Part shown: positions 16,800 through 28,507 of the stretch, one piece after another | Position numbering within the stretch: position 1 is the first letter of the stretch | Layout of the letters: each line of letters opens with the position of its first letter | From: Dechloromonas denitrificans | GTDB taxonomy: Bacteria; Pseudomonadota; Gammaproteobacteria; Burkholderiales; Rhodocyclaceae | Direction of reading: 5' to 3' | Assembly (NCBI RefSeq): GCF_020510685.1 | Contig: NZ_CP075185.1 | Location: 4,171,001-4,235,000, forward strand | DNA: 64,000 nt | Position numbers and translations under genes: made by a program | The notes under the pieces: generated by a model | What the model saw: the letters and a program-made list of their open reading frames with translations, nothing else | Databases searched by the model: none | Told to the model about the DNA's origin: nothing

Positions 16800-17434
16800 A
16801 CGAATGACTGGTTGCCGCGGCAGCCGTTACTCACCAGACAGACCCGAGTGGCACCAACCGTGTCGTTATGTGGAATACCACATAAGGGCACGATCCGACT
16901 GTAGCGCATGCGGGGAAGCAGACGTAGAGACCAATTTGCCGGACTACGGCCGTTGACCGTCAGGTTGCTGCCGTTGGCGGCGACCTACCCCAACGGCAAC
17001 ACTGGCCGAACTACCGCCGAATGGAAAATTCAGGCGATTGACCGGAGGTCGGCCTCAGCAGCCATTGGAGGCGAGCCGATTGAGCGACGGCTCTGCGTTG
17101 GTATGCCGCCGGTCAAGTACGCCCGGCGTGAAAATTCGGGCCAGACGAATCTGAGCGGCAGCTTTTCGACCTCCGCTACTCACACTTTGTGCCCACTGCC
17201 GTCATTCGTCATTGCGATCATCCAGCGGCAGCTCTCTGAGTGCAGCAGTCACTCGGGCTGTCCGACCACTGAGACCTCATCGGCCATTGCTGCCGGTGGC
17301 GTTGGCTGGATTGAACGACCGTTATTGCGAAGGATGCTGACGTTTATGGAACGGTGCCTGAACGGTTGCTTGTTTGTATCAAGGGAAAGCACAGACAACG
17401 GAATAACCCGTATGCTAAACAAATCTCATCAACC
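16800..17434. repeat. Intergenic mosaic repeat with TTATGTGG palindrome
   Basis: 635 bp with no credible gene. It starts with an imperfect palindrome at 16866-16885 (TTATGTGG, loop AATA, CCACATAA). It continues with CCGTTGGCGGCGACC-type words resembling those near 6.7 and 11.4 kb. Confidence 0.55.
16866..16885. repeat. TTATGTGG-AATA-CCACATAA palindrome
   Basis: 8-bp arms around a 4-nt loop. The arms are the same core as in the 32-bp palindrome at 11013-11044, so the pair brackets the 582-aa/1060-aa gene pair. Confidence 0.7.
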
Positions 17435-17917
17435 TTATTTGCCTTGAGTTTCCTTCTCCAAGCTGCGGTTTGCAGCATGCCGATGCGTTCCCTGAACATG
17501 GGATGCAGTCTTGCCGCCAGGCACAATCGCTTGAGACAAGCCGTCAAGAATGCCGCAGTGGGCTGCATCTCGCGCCTCGCCACACCGCTCACGCAGGTCT
17601 TTTAGTTGCCTCTCTAGTTCCTGGAGTTCTTGCATCCGTTGGGCGACGTGTCCAATGTGTCGGTCAAGCAGTCGATTCACATCCGCGCAGTTCTCCTGCG
17701 GTGACTCCTTGAAGTGCAGCAAGACCCGGATTTCATCCAGCGTCATGTCCAAACTGCGGCAACGCCGAATAAAGAACAGTCGCTGGACATGGGTTTCCCC
17801 ATAGATGCGGTAGTTGCCTTCGCTGCGGGCCGGTACTGGCAGCAGTCCATCCCGCTCGTAATAGCGGATCGTGTCCACATTTGTCCCGGCAAGGCGGGCC
17901 AGCTCGCCGATTTTCAC
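17435..17917 (-). CDS. cadR: MerR-family heavy-metal regulator, CadR/PbrR type
   Basis: 160 residues. N-terminal MerR winged HTH (MKIGELARLAG, then TIRYYERDGLLP, then GNYRIYGE), a long dimerisation helix, and metal-site cysteines arranged as in CadR/PbrR: CADVN at about 78, then ERCG and AHCG near 112 and 119. The His-containing tail (HVQGTHRH) also resembles CadR. It probably senses Cd(II), Pb(II) or Zn(II) and activates cadA, whose promoter at 18310-18340 has the elongated spacer MerR regulators need. It lies 16 nt downstream of ynfA. Confidence 0.88.
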   Translation of the reverse strand: MKIGELARLAGTNVDTIRYYERDGLLPVPARSEGNYRIYGETHVQRLFFIRRCRSLDMTLDEIRVLLHFKESPQENCADVNRLLDRHIGHVAQRMQELQELERQLKDLRERCGEARDAAHCGILDGLSQAIVPGGKTASHVQGTHRHAANRSLEKETQGK

Positions 17918-17933
17918 ATTCGCCTCCTGACGA

Positions 17934-18272
17934 TCAAATGGACCGGGCCGGTTGGAGCATGATGATCGCCATGCCGGCTAACGTGACCGCACTGCCGACA
18001 AGATCCCATCGAGTCGGCACAATGCCATCGATCCGCCATAGCCAGATCAGGGCAATCGCCACGTAGACACCCCCATAGGCAGCGTAGATTCGCCCGGCGG
18101 CACCTGGGTGCAGGGTCAGCAGCCAGGCAAACAGCGCCAAGGAAACGGCGGCGGGGATCAACAGCCAAGGTGAACGCTGCTGGGTCAACACCAGCAAGGG
18201 CAGATAGCAGCCGAGAATTTCGGCCAACGCGGTTATGGCGAACAATCCCAGAACTTTGGCGAACTCAAGCAT
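17934..18272 (-). CDS. ynfA: YnfA/UPF0060-family inner-membrane protein
   Basis: 112 residues, almost wholly hydrophobic with four predicted helices. Signature segments of the family are visible: [11 protein letters not shown] at 15-25 and [20 protein letters not shown] in the third helix. YnfA proteins are SMR-like small transporters of poorly defined substrate. The gene is the first of a minus-strand pair with cadR, divergent from cadA, which suggests co-regulation with metal resistance. Confidence 0.88.
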   Translation of the reverse strand: MLEFAKVLGLFAITALAEILGCYLPLLVLTQQRSPWLLIPAAVSLALFAWLLTLHPGAAGRIYAAYGGVYVAIALIWLWRIDGIVPTRWDLVGSAVTLAGMAIIMLQPARSI

Positions 18273-18309
18273 TGCTTCGGCTCCGACTATTTTCTTTTAT
18301 TGTAATCGC

Positions 18310-18340
18310 TTGACTCTGTAGTCACTCAAGGGTTTCTAAT
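18310..18340 (+). promoter_or_regulatory. MerR-type promoter/operator of cadA
   Basis: -35 TTGACT (18310-18315) and -10 TCTAAT (18335-18340) are separated by 19 bp, longer than the normal 17 and typical of MerR-activated promoters. The spacer has partial dyad symmetry (ACTCTGTAG with CAAGGGT). CadR (17435-17917) is the obvious regulator. Confidence 0.75.
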
Positions 18341-18361
18341 GTGGGAAACAAGGAGAACGCC

Positions 18362-20566
18362 ATGAGTCTTGATCCCAACCCGAAGCCCCGTCAGGAAACC
18401 GCCCATAGCGGCTGTACCGGGGGATGTTCCGCAGCAGAAATCCCGGGAGCCTCCGATCACGCTCAAAGCGATGGCGTGCCCGTCTTCGTGATTCCAACCA
18501 TGGACTGCCCGAACGAAGAGAATGATATCCGTCGTGCGGTGGCCGGTATCGATGGCATCCGTTCCCTGCGTTTCCAACTGTCTGCACGCACAATTTCGAT
18601 AGATGCGACGACAGATGCCCTCGATGCAGCCTTGGCCGCCATCCGCAAGGCGGGGTTCAGCCCCAAAGCGGTCTCGGCAGATCAGGCGGAAACGAAAAAC
18701 GTCGGCGTCAGTGAGCTCTGGCGAAGTGTTCTGGCGCTGGGGCTGGCCGTCGGCGCTGAAGCCCTCGATTTCTTCGCTCCCGACACATTGCCTTTCAAGG
18801 GTTTCGGTATGGCATTAGCCGTCGTTGCCATCTGGCTATCCGGTATTTCTACCTATAGCAAAGGCGTGGCGGCATTACGGCGCGGGCAGTTGAACATGAA
18901 CGCGCTGATGGGTGTGGCCGTGACCGGTGCCTTCCTCATTGGACAGTGGCCCGAGGCGGCGATGGTCATGGCCTTGTATGCCATTGCCGAATTAATCGAG
19001 GCCCGCTCCGTGGATCGGGCGCGTAACGCCATCAAGGGCCTGCTCGACTTGACGCCGGCGACGGCGGAAGTCCGGCAGGCTGATGGGACGTGGCTGGAAG
19101 TGCCGGCCGCAGAGGTAAAGCTGGAGTCCTGCGTACGGGTCAAACCCGGCGCCAGGATACCGCTCGATGGTCAGGTGACGACAGGAAGCAGTGCTGTCAA
19201 TCAGGCGCCGGTCACCGGCGAAAGCATCCCGATTGACAAGGTGGCGGGCGACCCGGTATTTGCCGGCACGATCAACGAAACCGGCATCCTGGAGTTCCGT
19301 GTGACGGCCGCTGCCGACAACACCACGTTGGCCCGCATCATCCACGCGGTCGAACAGGCGCAGGGGACGCAAGCGCCAACCCAACGCTTCGTGGATCGCT
19401 TTGCCGCAATCTACACCCCGGCCGTGTTCGCCATCGCTGTTGCCGTGGCCATTCTGACCCCTTGGCTCTTCGGCTGGACCTGGACGCAGGCGCTCTACAA
19501 GGCCCTGGTGCTGCTGGTCATCGCTTGCCCCTGCGCGCTGGTGCTCGCCACGCCGGTGACGGTGGTCAGCGGCCTAGCGGCGGCGGCCCGGCGCGGTATC
19601 CTGATCAAGGGCGGCGTCTATCTTGAGGAGGCCCGCAAACTGCGCGTCATTGCCCTCGACAAGACTGGCACCATTACCGAAGGCAAACCCCGTCTGGTCG
19701 CCACAGAAATACTTCCCTCGAGGGTCCCCGAATCCCAGGTGCTAGCTTGGGCGGCCAGCCTCGCCGGGCACTCGGACCATCCGGTCTCAAAAGCGATTGC
19801 GACCGGTCTCAACCTTCCGGAAAATGGCTTGACCGATTTTCTCGCCCTTGCCGGACGGGGTGTGGAAGCGCGTGCCGACGGCCAACTGCTGATCCTCGGC
19901 AATCATCGCCTGATTGAGGAGCGCGCTCTGTGTAGCGCCGAGATCGAGGTTCGCCTTCAGGTGCACGAGACGCAAGGCCGGACGGTGACTATGCTGGCGT
20001 CGGAACAGCAGGTGCTGGCGATTTTTGCGGTGGCGGACACCATCAAAGAAAGTTCACGCGAGGCGGTGGCTGATCTGCACCGTCTCGGTGTCGTCTCGGT
20101 CATGCTGACCGGCGACAATATGGCGACGGCCGCGAGCATTGCCAAGGAGGCCGGCATCGACGACGCCCGGGGCAATCTTCTCCCAGAGGACAAACTGGCG
20201 GCCATCGAAGATTTGCAACGTCGCTATGGCCCAACCGCGATGACCGGCGACGGCATCAACGACGCACCAGCCCTGGCCCGTGCCGACATCGGCGTGGCCA
20301 TGGGCGCTGCCGGCACGGACACGGCAATGGAAGCGGCCGACGTGGTAATCATGAACGACGACCTGCGGCGCATTCCCGAGACCATTCGCCTGTCCCGACG
20401 CACCCATGCGGTGCTCTGGCAAAACATCGGGCTGGCCCTGGGCATCAAAGCGATCTTTCTTGGACTCGCCATTTTCGGCAATGCGACCATGTGGATGGCG
20501 GTGTTCGCAGACATGGGCGCGAGTCTGCTGGTGGTCACCAATGGCCTTCGGTTGTTGCGAAGTTAA
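18362..20566 (+). CDS. cadA: Zn/Cd/Pb-exporting P1B-type ATPase
   Basis: 734 residues from the ATG at 18362 (AAGGAGAACGCC before it). A Cys/His-bearing N-terminal stretch (SGCTGGCS) is followed by an HMA domain with MDCPNEE (about 47-53), the Zn/Cd-type variant with an acidic residue. Catalytic core: TGES phosphatase loop, CPC in the sixth helix (about 388), DKTGT phosphorylation site (about 433), HP of the nucleotide domain (SDHPVSKAI) and TGDGIND (about 626). It exports soft divalent cations from cytoplasm to periplasm. Divergent from ynfA-cadR. Confidence 0.95.
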   Translation: MSLDPNPKPRQETAHSGCTGGCSAAEIPGASDHAQSDGVPVFVIPTMDCPNEENDIRRAVAGIDGIRSLRFQLSARTISIDATTDALDAALAAIRKAGFSPKAVSADQAETKNVGVSELWRSVLALGLAVGAEALDFFAPDTLPFKGFGMALAVVAIWLSGISTYSKGVAALRRGQLNMNALMGVAVTGAFLIGQWPEAAMVMALYAIAELIEARSVDRARNAIKGLLDLTPATAEVRQADGTWLEVPAAEVKLESCVRVKPGARIPLDGQVTTGSSAVNQAPVTGESIPIDKVAGDPVFAGTINETGILEFRVTAAADNTTLARIIHAVEQAQGTQAPTQRFVDRFAAIYTPAVFAIAVAVAILTPWLFGWTWTQALYKALVLLVIACPCALVLATPVTVVSGLAAAARRGILIKGGVYLEEARKLRVIALDKTGTITEGKPRLVATEILPSRVPESQVLAWAASLAGHSDHPVSKAIATGLNLPENGLTDFLALAGRGVEARADGQLLILGNHRLIEERALCSAEIEVRLQVHETQGRTVTMLASEQQVLAIFAVADTIKESSREAVADLHRLGVVSVMLTGDNMATAASIAKEAGIDDARGNLLPEDKLAAIEDLQRRYGPTAMTGDGINDAPALARADIGVAMGAAGTDTAMEAADVVIMNDDLRRIPETIRLSRRTHAVLWQNIGLALGIKAIFLGLAIFGNATMWMAVFADMGASLLVVTNGLRLLRS

Positions 20567-20612
20567 GTATGTCGGCCTATGCTGAATAAATCAAACCCGA
20601 AGGAGATCGATC

Positions 20613-21134
20613 ATGAAAAAGACTATCTTGATTGCTGTCATGTCCGCCTTGATGCTGTCAGTAACACCGGTGTTTGCGGAATCCGCAGCACCTGCCGACA
20701 AGGCGGCCCAAGCGAAACCATCTGTGCCGAACGTGGCCGAGTACGACAAGCAGATGGCGCAGGCGCAAGAAAACATGAAGAAAATGCAGGAGCAGATGGA
20801 CAAGATTCGCCAGACCCAAGATCCGCAGGAGCGTCAGAAGCTGCTGCAAGACCATTGGGCCACCATGCAAGGCAATATGCAGATGATGCACGGCATGTGG
20901 GGTCGCGGCGGCATGGGGGGTATGGACTGCTGTACGGGTGGCCGTGGCATGATGGGGCACGGCATGATGATGGGCGATCCGACGATGGGCTGGGGTCACA
21001 TGGGCAGCTATTACTCCAAGCTCACCCCGGAGCAAATGAAACAACGGCAGTACATGATGGATCGCCACATGGGCATGCAGCAGATGATGATGGACCAGAT
21101 GATGCAGCACCAGCAGTACATGTGGCAGCGCTGA
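20613..21134 (+). CDS. Met-rich periplasmic metal-binding protein
   Basis: 173 residues with a signal peptide (MKKTILIAVMSALMLSVTPVFA) and an AAGGAGATCGATC ribosome-binding region. Residues 40-85 form a charged amphipathic helix. The second half is extremely rich in Met, Gly and His (MMHGMWGRGGMGGMDCC, GMMGHGMMMG, MQQMMMDQMM), suited to soft-metal binding. It resembles CopK/CusF-independent Met-rich chaperones only in composition; no family is assigned. It sits between cadA and the czc operon. Confidence 0.7.
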   Translation: MKKTILIAVMSALMLSVTPVFAESAAPADKAAQAKPSVPNVAEYDKQMAQAQENMKKMQEQMDKIRQTQDPQERQKLLQDHWATMQGNMQMMHGMWGRGGMGGMDCCTGGRGMMGHGMMMGDPTMGWGHMGSYYSKLTPEQMKQRQYMMDRHMGMQQMMMDQMMQHQQYMWQR

Positions 21135-21247
21135 TGTGTTGGAATTCTGAAGCAAAATTAAAGGGATGACGAAAACGAGCATTCTTGATGACCAGCCAAC
21201 GTCGCTACGGCTATATGCCTTAGCAGGACACTGATACAATCCCGCCC

Positions 21248-21604
21248 ATGCGCCGCTGGCTTTCGATCCTCATCCTCGTTTTTCTGCCATTCCAGTTCTC
21301 CTGGGCAGCGGTGGCCGGCTATTGCCAGCACGAGACCGGGGCCGCTGCACAGCACTTCGGTCATCACGACCACCAGCATCAGGCCGCTGCCGATCAGGAG
21401 GGCGCGCCGGATGCCAAAGCCCTGGGTGGCGGCATCGACGGCGATTGCGTCGCCTGCCATGCAAGTTGTGCTGCGGCGATTTTTAGCATGGCCTCCTTGC
21501 CGGCTTCAAGCAGCGCGTCCTTTGCGATTCCCTGGTTGCCGGGGAATCTGACCGCACCAGCTCTCGCGCACCCCGAACGCCCCAACTGGTCCGTCCTCGC
21601 CTAA
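21248..21604 (+). CDS. czcI: CzcI-like periplasmic protein
   Basis: 118 residues with a signal peptide (LSILILVFLPFQFSWA). A mature region holds YCQHE, a His cluster (HFGHHDHQHQ) and CVACHASCA, the Cys/His layout seen in CzcI proteins that precede czcCBA operons and modulate their expression. It is 134 nt upstream of the outer-membrane component gene. Assignment rests on composition and position. Confidence 0.7.
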   Translation: MRRWLSILILVFLPFQFSWAAVAGYCQHETGAAAQHFGHHDHQHQAAADQEGAPDAKALGGGIDGDCVACHASCAAAIFSMASLPASSSASFAIPWLPGNLTAPALAHPERPNWSVLA

Positions 21605-21738
21605 TCGGCGGGGTGGATAGCACTTTTCTGCGCTTCTCCCTTGCGGCTTCGGTGGACTGATCCGCCCTGACGCATTGCGACGCTTCCCGGTCGCACCTCG
21701 CCGATTCCCCGTGTGTCTTTTCATCACTGGAGAATTGG

Positions 21739-23037
21739 ATGTCTCGAAGCAAATCGGTTTCACGAACGACCTTATTACCGGCCCGTCTACTCGCTGCCGG
21801 GCTGTGCTCGCTCGCTGCGCTATCGACCGGCAATCTATGGGCGCAATCGACGCCAGCACCCGCCGGCGCTGCGATTACCTTGCCGCAAGCCTTTGCTGCT
21901 GCTTGGGCGCGCCAGCCTGAGGCACAATCCCTCGATCTGCGGCGCGATGCTGCCGAAGCGCGTCGGCGAGTTGCCGGTAGTTGGACGGCCCAACCGCCTT
22001 CGCTGGATCTGTCCGGCAAGACCGACCAACTGAGCAAGAATCAAGGTAGCCGTGAATACATGGCCGGCGTCGCCTTGCCCCTGTGGCTTCCGGGCGAACG
22101 CTCCCGTCAGGGCGCCTTGGCCGATGCTGAATCCAAAGCTCTGGATAGCCGGGTAACAGCCACGCAACTGCGCACTGCCGCCGCCGTGCGTGATGCCTGG
22201 TGGAACTGGCAGCGGGCCCGTGGCGAACAGTCGCTGGCCCGCGAGCGCTTGGTCAGCGCGCAAAATCTGGCAGAAGATGTCCGCCGCCGAACCAAGGCCG
22301 GCGACCTGGCCCGCTCGGACCAGCATCAAGCAGATGGCGCGGCGGCAAGCGCCGAGGTAACGCTGGCGGAAAGCGCTAGCCTGCTGGCCGCAGCCACCCA
22401 GCAACTACGCGCCTTGATGGGCAGGCTGCCGGACGAGAAAGCAGCCGACGGGCCGGAAACCCCGCCGGCGGTGCCAGCCGACTTCACCGCCCTGGATGCG
22501 ACCCACCCGGCGGTTCTCGAACTGTTCGACCGGGCCGAAGTCGCTCGCCGTAGTGCCGATCTGGCCAGCGTGCAGACCAGGAACAATCCCGAACTCTTGC
22601 TGGCCACCACCCGCGAGCGGGGTGCTTTCGGTGACGACTATCAGCAGACCGTCACACTCGGCGTACGCATCCCGTTTGGTTCGGATAGCCGAAATCGCGC
22701 CAAACTCGGCCTGGCCCGTGCCGAAGCCCTCGAAACCGAAGGGCAACTTCGCCTCGAACGCGAGCGCCTGGCGGCTGATCTGGAAGCGGCGCGGGTGCGC
22801 GTCGAATCGGGTCGCACGCAACTGGCGGCCGCCGAGAAACGCGCCCAACTGGCACGTGAGTCGCGGGGTTTTTTTGATAAGTCCTTCCGCCTGGGCGAAA
22901 GCGACCTGCCGACCCGCCTGCGCATCGAACTCGAAGCCGTCGAAGCCGAACGGCAAAGCACTCGCACCCGGATTGATCTGGCCGCCGCGATCTCCGCCCT
23001 GCGCCAGGCCATGGGCCTGCTCCCCGAACAAAAATGA
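21739..23037 (+). CDS. czcC: Outer-membrane efflux protein, CzcC/TolC family
   Basis: 432 residues with a signal sequence (LLAAGLCSLAALSTGNLWA) and two TolC-type repeats of long Ala/Arg/Glu-rich coiled-coil helices (AVRDAWWNWQRARGEQSLA and AEKRAQLARESRGFFDKSF regions). It forms the outer-membrane channel of the RND pump encoded downstream. First gene of czcC-(accessory)-czcB-czcA. Confidence 0.88.
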   Translation: MSRSKSVSRTTLLPARLLAAGLCSLAALSTGNLWAQSTPAPAGAAITLPQAFAAAWARQPEAQSLDLRRDAAEARRRVAGSWTAQPPSLDLSGKTDQLSKNQGSREYMAGVALPLWLPGERSRQGALADAESKALDSRVTATQLRTAAAVRDAWWNWQRARGEQSLARERLVSAQNLAEDVRRRTKAGDLARSDQHQADGAAASAEVTLAESASLLAAATQQLRALMGRLPDEKAADGPETPPAVPADFTALDATHPAVLELFDRAEVARRSADLASVQTRNNPELLLATTRERGAFGDDYQQTVTLGVRIPFGSDSRNRAKLGLARAEALETEGQLRLERERLAADLEAARVRVESGRTQLAAAEKRAQLARESRGFFDKSFRLGESDLPTRLRIELEAVEAERQSTRTRIDLAAAISALRQAMGLLPEQK

Positions 23038-23048
23038 GGAACCCGAAC

Positions 23049-23609
23049 ATGAGAACAACAAACACACTGGCCCCTTTGGGATGGGCCGCCTGGATCGCCC
23101 TGGCCGCGCCACTGGCCTGGGCCGGTGACGGGCACGACCATGGCGAGGCGCCTGCTTCATCCGCCGGTCCAGCCGCGCCGCGTTTTGCGGCAACGTCCGA
23201 AACCTTTGAACTGGTCGGCGTCGTCAATGGCAAGCAACTGACGCTCTATCTCGACCGCTATGCCGACGGCAGTCCGGTCAAGGATGCCAAACTCGAACTG
23301 GAACTCGGCGGCGTCAAAGTACCCGTCGAACCGCATGCCGAGGGGGAGTTCGAGGCGACGCTGGCGCAGGAACTCAAGCCGGGGGTCGTGTCGGTCGCGG
23401 CGACCGTCATCGCCGGCGAGGAAACCGACTTGCTGGCTGGCGAACTCGACGTCCACGAAGAGGCACATGCCGAAACTACTGCCCACACCCACGGCTGGAA
23501 GGAATACGCCCTGTGGGCTGGAGCCGCCGGTGGGGCGCTGCTGCTCCTTGCCGCTCTATTGCGCCGCATGCGCGCTTCCCGCAACCCGCGTTTCGGAGGT
23601 GCCGCATGA
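23049..23609 (+). CDS. Periplasmic accessory protein of the czc operon
   Basis: 186 residues. I chose the ATG at 23049 because GAGGAA lies 7 nt before it; an upstream ATG overlaps the czcC stop. Signal peptide, then a His-rich GDGHDHGEA stretch also present at the N-terminus of the following czcB product, a beta-rich middle (LVGVVNGKQLTLYLDRYADG), and a C-terminal membrane helix (ALWAGAAGGALLLLAALL) with a basic tail. Its stop overlaps the czcB start (ATGA). Role unknown, probably metal delivery to the pump. Confidence 0.7.
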   Translation: MRTTNTLAPLGWAAWIALAAPLAWAGDGHDHGEAPASSAGPAAPRFAATSETFELVGVVNGKQLTLYLDRYADGSPVKDAKLELELGGVKVPVEPHAEGEFEATLAQELKPGVVSVAATVIAGEETDLLAGELDVHEEAHAETTAHTHGWKEYALWAGAAGGALLLLAALLRRMRASRNPRFGGAA

Positions 23610-24628
23610 AGCCCCGTCTGTTAATAAGTGCTCTTTGCTTTTCCATCTTGTTTTCCTCAACGCTAGTGCGGGCCGGTGACGGCCATGACCACGGCGATGC
23701 CCCGCCCGCTGCCAGCGGCAACGGCCCCAAGCGTCAGCCGGATGGCAGCGTCTTCCTGCCCAAACCGGCGCAACGTCAGATCGGTGTTCGCACCCTGCTG
23801 GTTGAGCTAGGCGAACTGCCCCGCACCCATGAACTGGCCGGCAAGGTGGTCATGGACCCGAACGCCGGCGGCAAAGTGCAGGCCATCGTCGCCGGTCGTG
23901 TCACACCGGGACCACGCGGTCTGCCGCTGCCCGGCCAGCAGGTCAAGAAAGGCGAGGTGCTCGCTTACGTGACGCCGGAGGTCGGCGGTAACAGCCGCTC
24001 GCTGGCCGAGAGCCGCCTGCGCCGCCTGCGCGAACTGGCCGACACCGTGCCGCGCAAGCTCATTGAGGAAGCAGAAGCCGCCGTGGCCAACGAGCAACTG
24101 GTGGCGCCGGTCAGCGGTGTTATCGCCTCGGCCAACGTCGTCTCCGGTCAGGTGCTCGAAGCCCGCGAAACCCTGTTCGAGATTGTCAATCCGGAACGCC
24201 TGCTGATCGAGGCGCTGGCTTTCGATATGGCCATCGCCAGCGATGTGGCCGGGGCCTTTGTCGCCGTTGGTGAGCAGAAGCTGCCACTACGCCTGGTCGG
24301 TGTCGCTCGCAGCCTGCGCGAGCAAGCCTTGCCACTGACCTTCCGGGGTGAAGGCGGCGCTTTGGCAGCGCTGGCCGTCGGCCAGCCGGTTCGGGTTTTC
24401 GTGCAGACGCGCAGCACGGTGCCGGGCATCCGCGTGCCGATGGCGGCGCTGATGAAGAACCCGGCGAACCAGGGCATCGTCTGGGTCAAGACCGCGCCGG
24501 AACGCTTTGAGCCGCGCACAGTCACCGCCGAGCCGCTGGACGGCACCCACGTGGCAGTGACCAGCGGTCTGAAAGCCGGGGATCGGGTTGCCGTCCGCGC
24601 GGCCACTCTGATTAACCAGATACGCTGA
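23606..24628 (+). CDS. czcB: RND efflux membrane-fusion protein, CzcB family
   Basis: 340 residues from the ATG overlapping the previous stop. Signal peptide, His-rich GDGHDHGDA, then the adaptor fold: AGKVVMDPNAGGKVQAIVAG, hairpin, the second lipoyl half NEQLVAPVSGVIASANVVSG, and the beta-barrel region (LPLRLVGVARSLREQALPL). It links the inner-membrane pump to the CzcC channel. The helical hairpin is short, as in compact Czc/Cus adaptors. Confidence 0.88.
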   Translation: MKPRLLISALCFSILFSSTLVRAGDGHDHGDAPPAASGNGPKRQPDGSVFLPKPAQRQIGVRTLLVELGELPRTHELAGKVVMDPNAGGKVQAIVAGRVTPGPRGLPLPGQQVKKGEVLAYVTPEVGGNSRSLAESRLRRLRELADTVPRKLIEEAEAAVANEQLVAPVSGVIASANVVSGQVLEARETLFEIVNPERLLIEALAFDMAIASDVAGAFVAVGEQKLPLRLVGVARSLREQALPLTFRGEGGALAALAVGQPVRVFVQTRSTVPGIRVPMAALMKNPANQGIVWVKTAPERFEPRTVTAEPLDGTHVAVTSGLKAGDRVAVRAATLINQIR

Positions 24629-24640
24629 GCGGAGCCAATC

Positions 24641-27760
<3,120 letters not shown>

Positions 27761-27785
27761 TTATTTCTCAACGAAAGGAAAACCC

Positions 27786-28163
27786 ATGAAACCGATTCAT
27801 TTGATTGTCACCATTACCCTGGGACTCTCCGGACTTGCTTTTGCGGCAGGAGGTCACGACCATGAGCATAAGCCGCTGCACGGCGGCATCGTCACCGAGG
27901 TCAAGGACATTGACTACGAACTGGTCGCCAAACCGGAACAGATCCAGTTGTTTGTACGAGACCACGGCAAGCCTGCCAACATCTCGAAGGGGTCAGCAAA
28001 ACTCACCGTACTGTCCGGTAACCAGAAGCAAGAGATCAGTTTGCTTCCCGACGGAGATCGCTTCCTCGCCAAGGGAGTATTTGCCATCACACCGGGCGCC
28101 AAAGCCGTAGCGCAAGTGAGCCTGGACGGACCTGCGGTAACGGCGCGATTCGTTATAAAGTGA
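27786..28163 (+). CDS. Periplasmic protein downstream of czcA
   Basis: 125 residues, with ribosome-binding site AAAGGAAAA before the ATG at 27786. Signal peptide (LIVTITLGLSGLAFA) and an immediate metal-binding-like GGHDHEHKPLHGG. The rest is a compact beta-rich domain. It has the same His-rich N-terminus theme as the two upstream periplasmic proteins. Probably the last gene of the czc operon; function unknown. Confidence 0.7.
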   Translation: MKPIHLIVTITLGLSGLAFAAGGHDHEHKPLHGGIVTEVKDIDYELVAKPEQIQLFVRDHGKPANISKGSAKLTVLSGNQKQEISLLPDGDRFLAKGVFAITPGAKAVAQVSLDGPAVTARFVIK

Positions 28164-28303
28164 AGCAACAGCGACACCTCGGCCATCGGGATTTCATCTG
28201 GATGGCCAAGGTACCCTGTCCATCGTGATGACAACACAGTCAGGCCATTCGTCTACAAAGCATTGCCTGCCAGTTGCTGAGTCATAACTCTTAAAACGCT
28301 GCC

Positions 28304-28507
28304 ATGCCCCAACTCAAACACTTGCCATCCGGGCCATACACGCTGACCGATGTACTTCTGGTTTGGTCGATGATCCTCGTGGTGTTCACCGGTTTCTGGC
28401 TTCTCAATCGATATCTCAATCGATATCTCAAGAGAGCACAGAAGAAGCGACCCTACGCGAAACGCCTCACGGAGCGGTTGCAAACACGCAAAAAACGTCA
28501 CCAATAA
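28304..28507 (+). CDS. Small membrane peptide, hypothetical
   Basis: 67 residues: one transmembrane segment (VLLVWSMILVVFTGFWLL) followed by a duplicated NRYLNRYLKR and a strongly basic tail. No strong ribosome-binding site was found. Plausible because of the clean single-pass topology, but without family support. Confidence 0.35.
   Translation: MPQLKHLPSGPYTLTDVLLVWSMILVVFTGFWLLNRYLNRYLKRAQKKRPYAKRLTERLQTRKKRHQ

Noticed and set aside
10972..17434. CRISPR array or integron attC sites in the repeat regions
   Set aside because: The repeats are degenerate and not evenly spaced; no spacer-repeat periodicity, no integrase gene and no conserved RYYYAAC-type core were seen.
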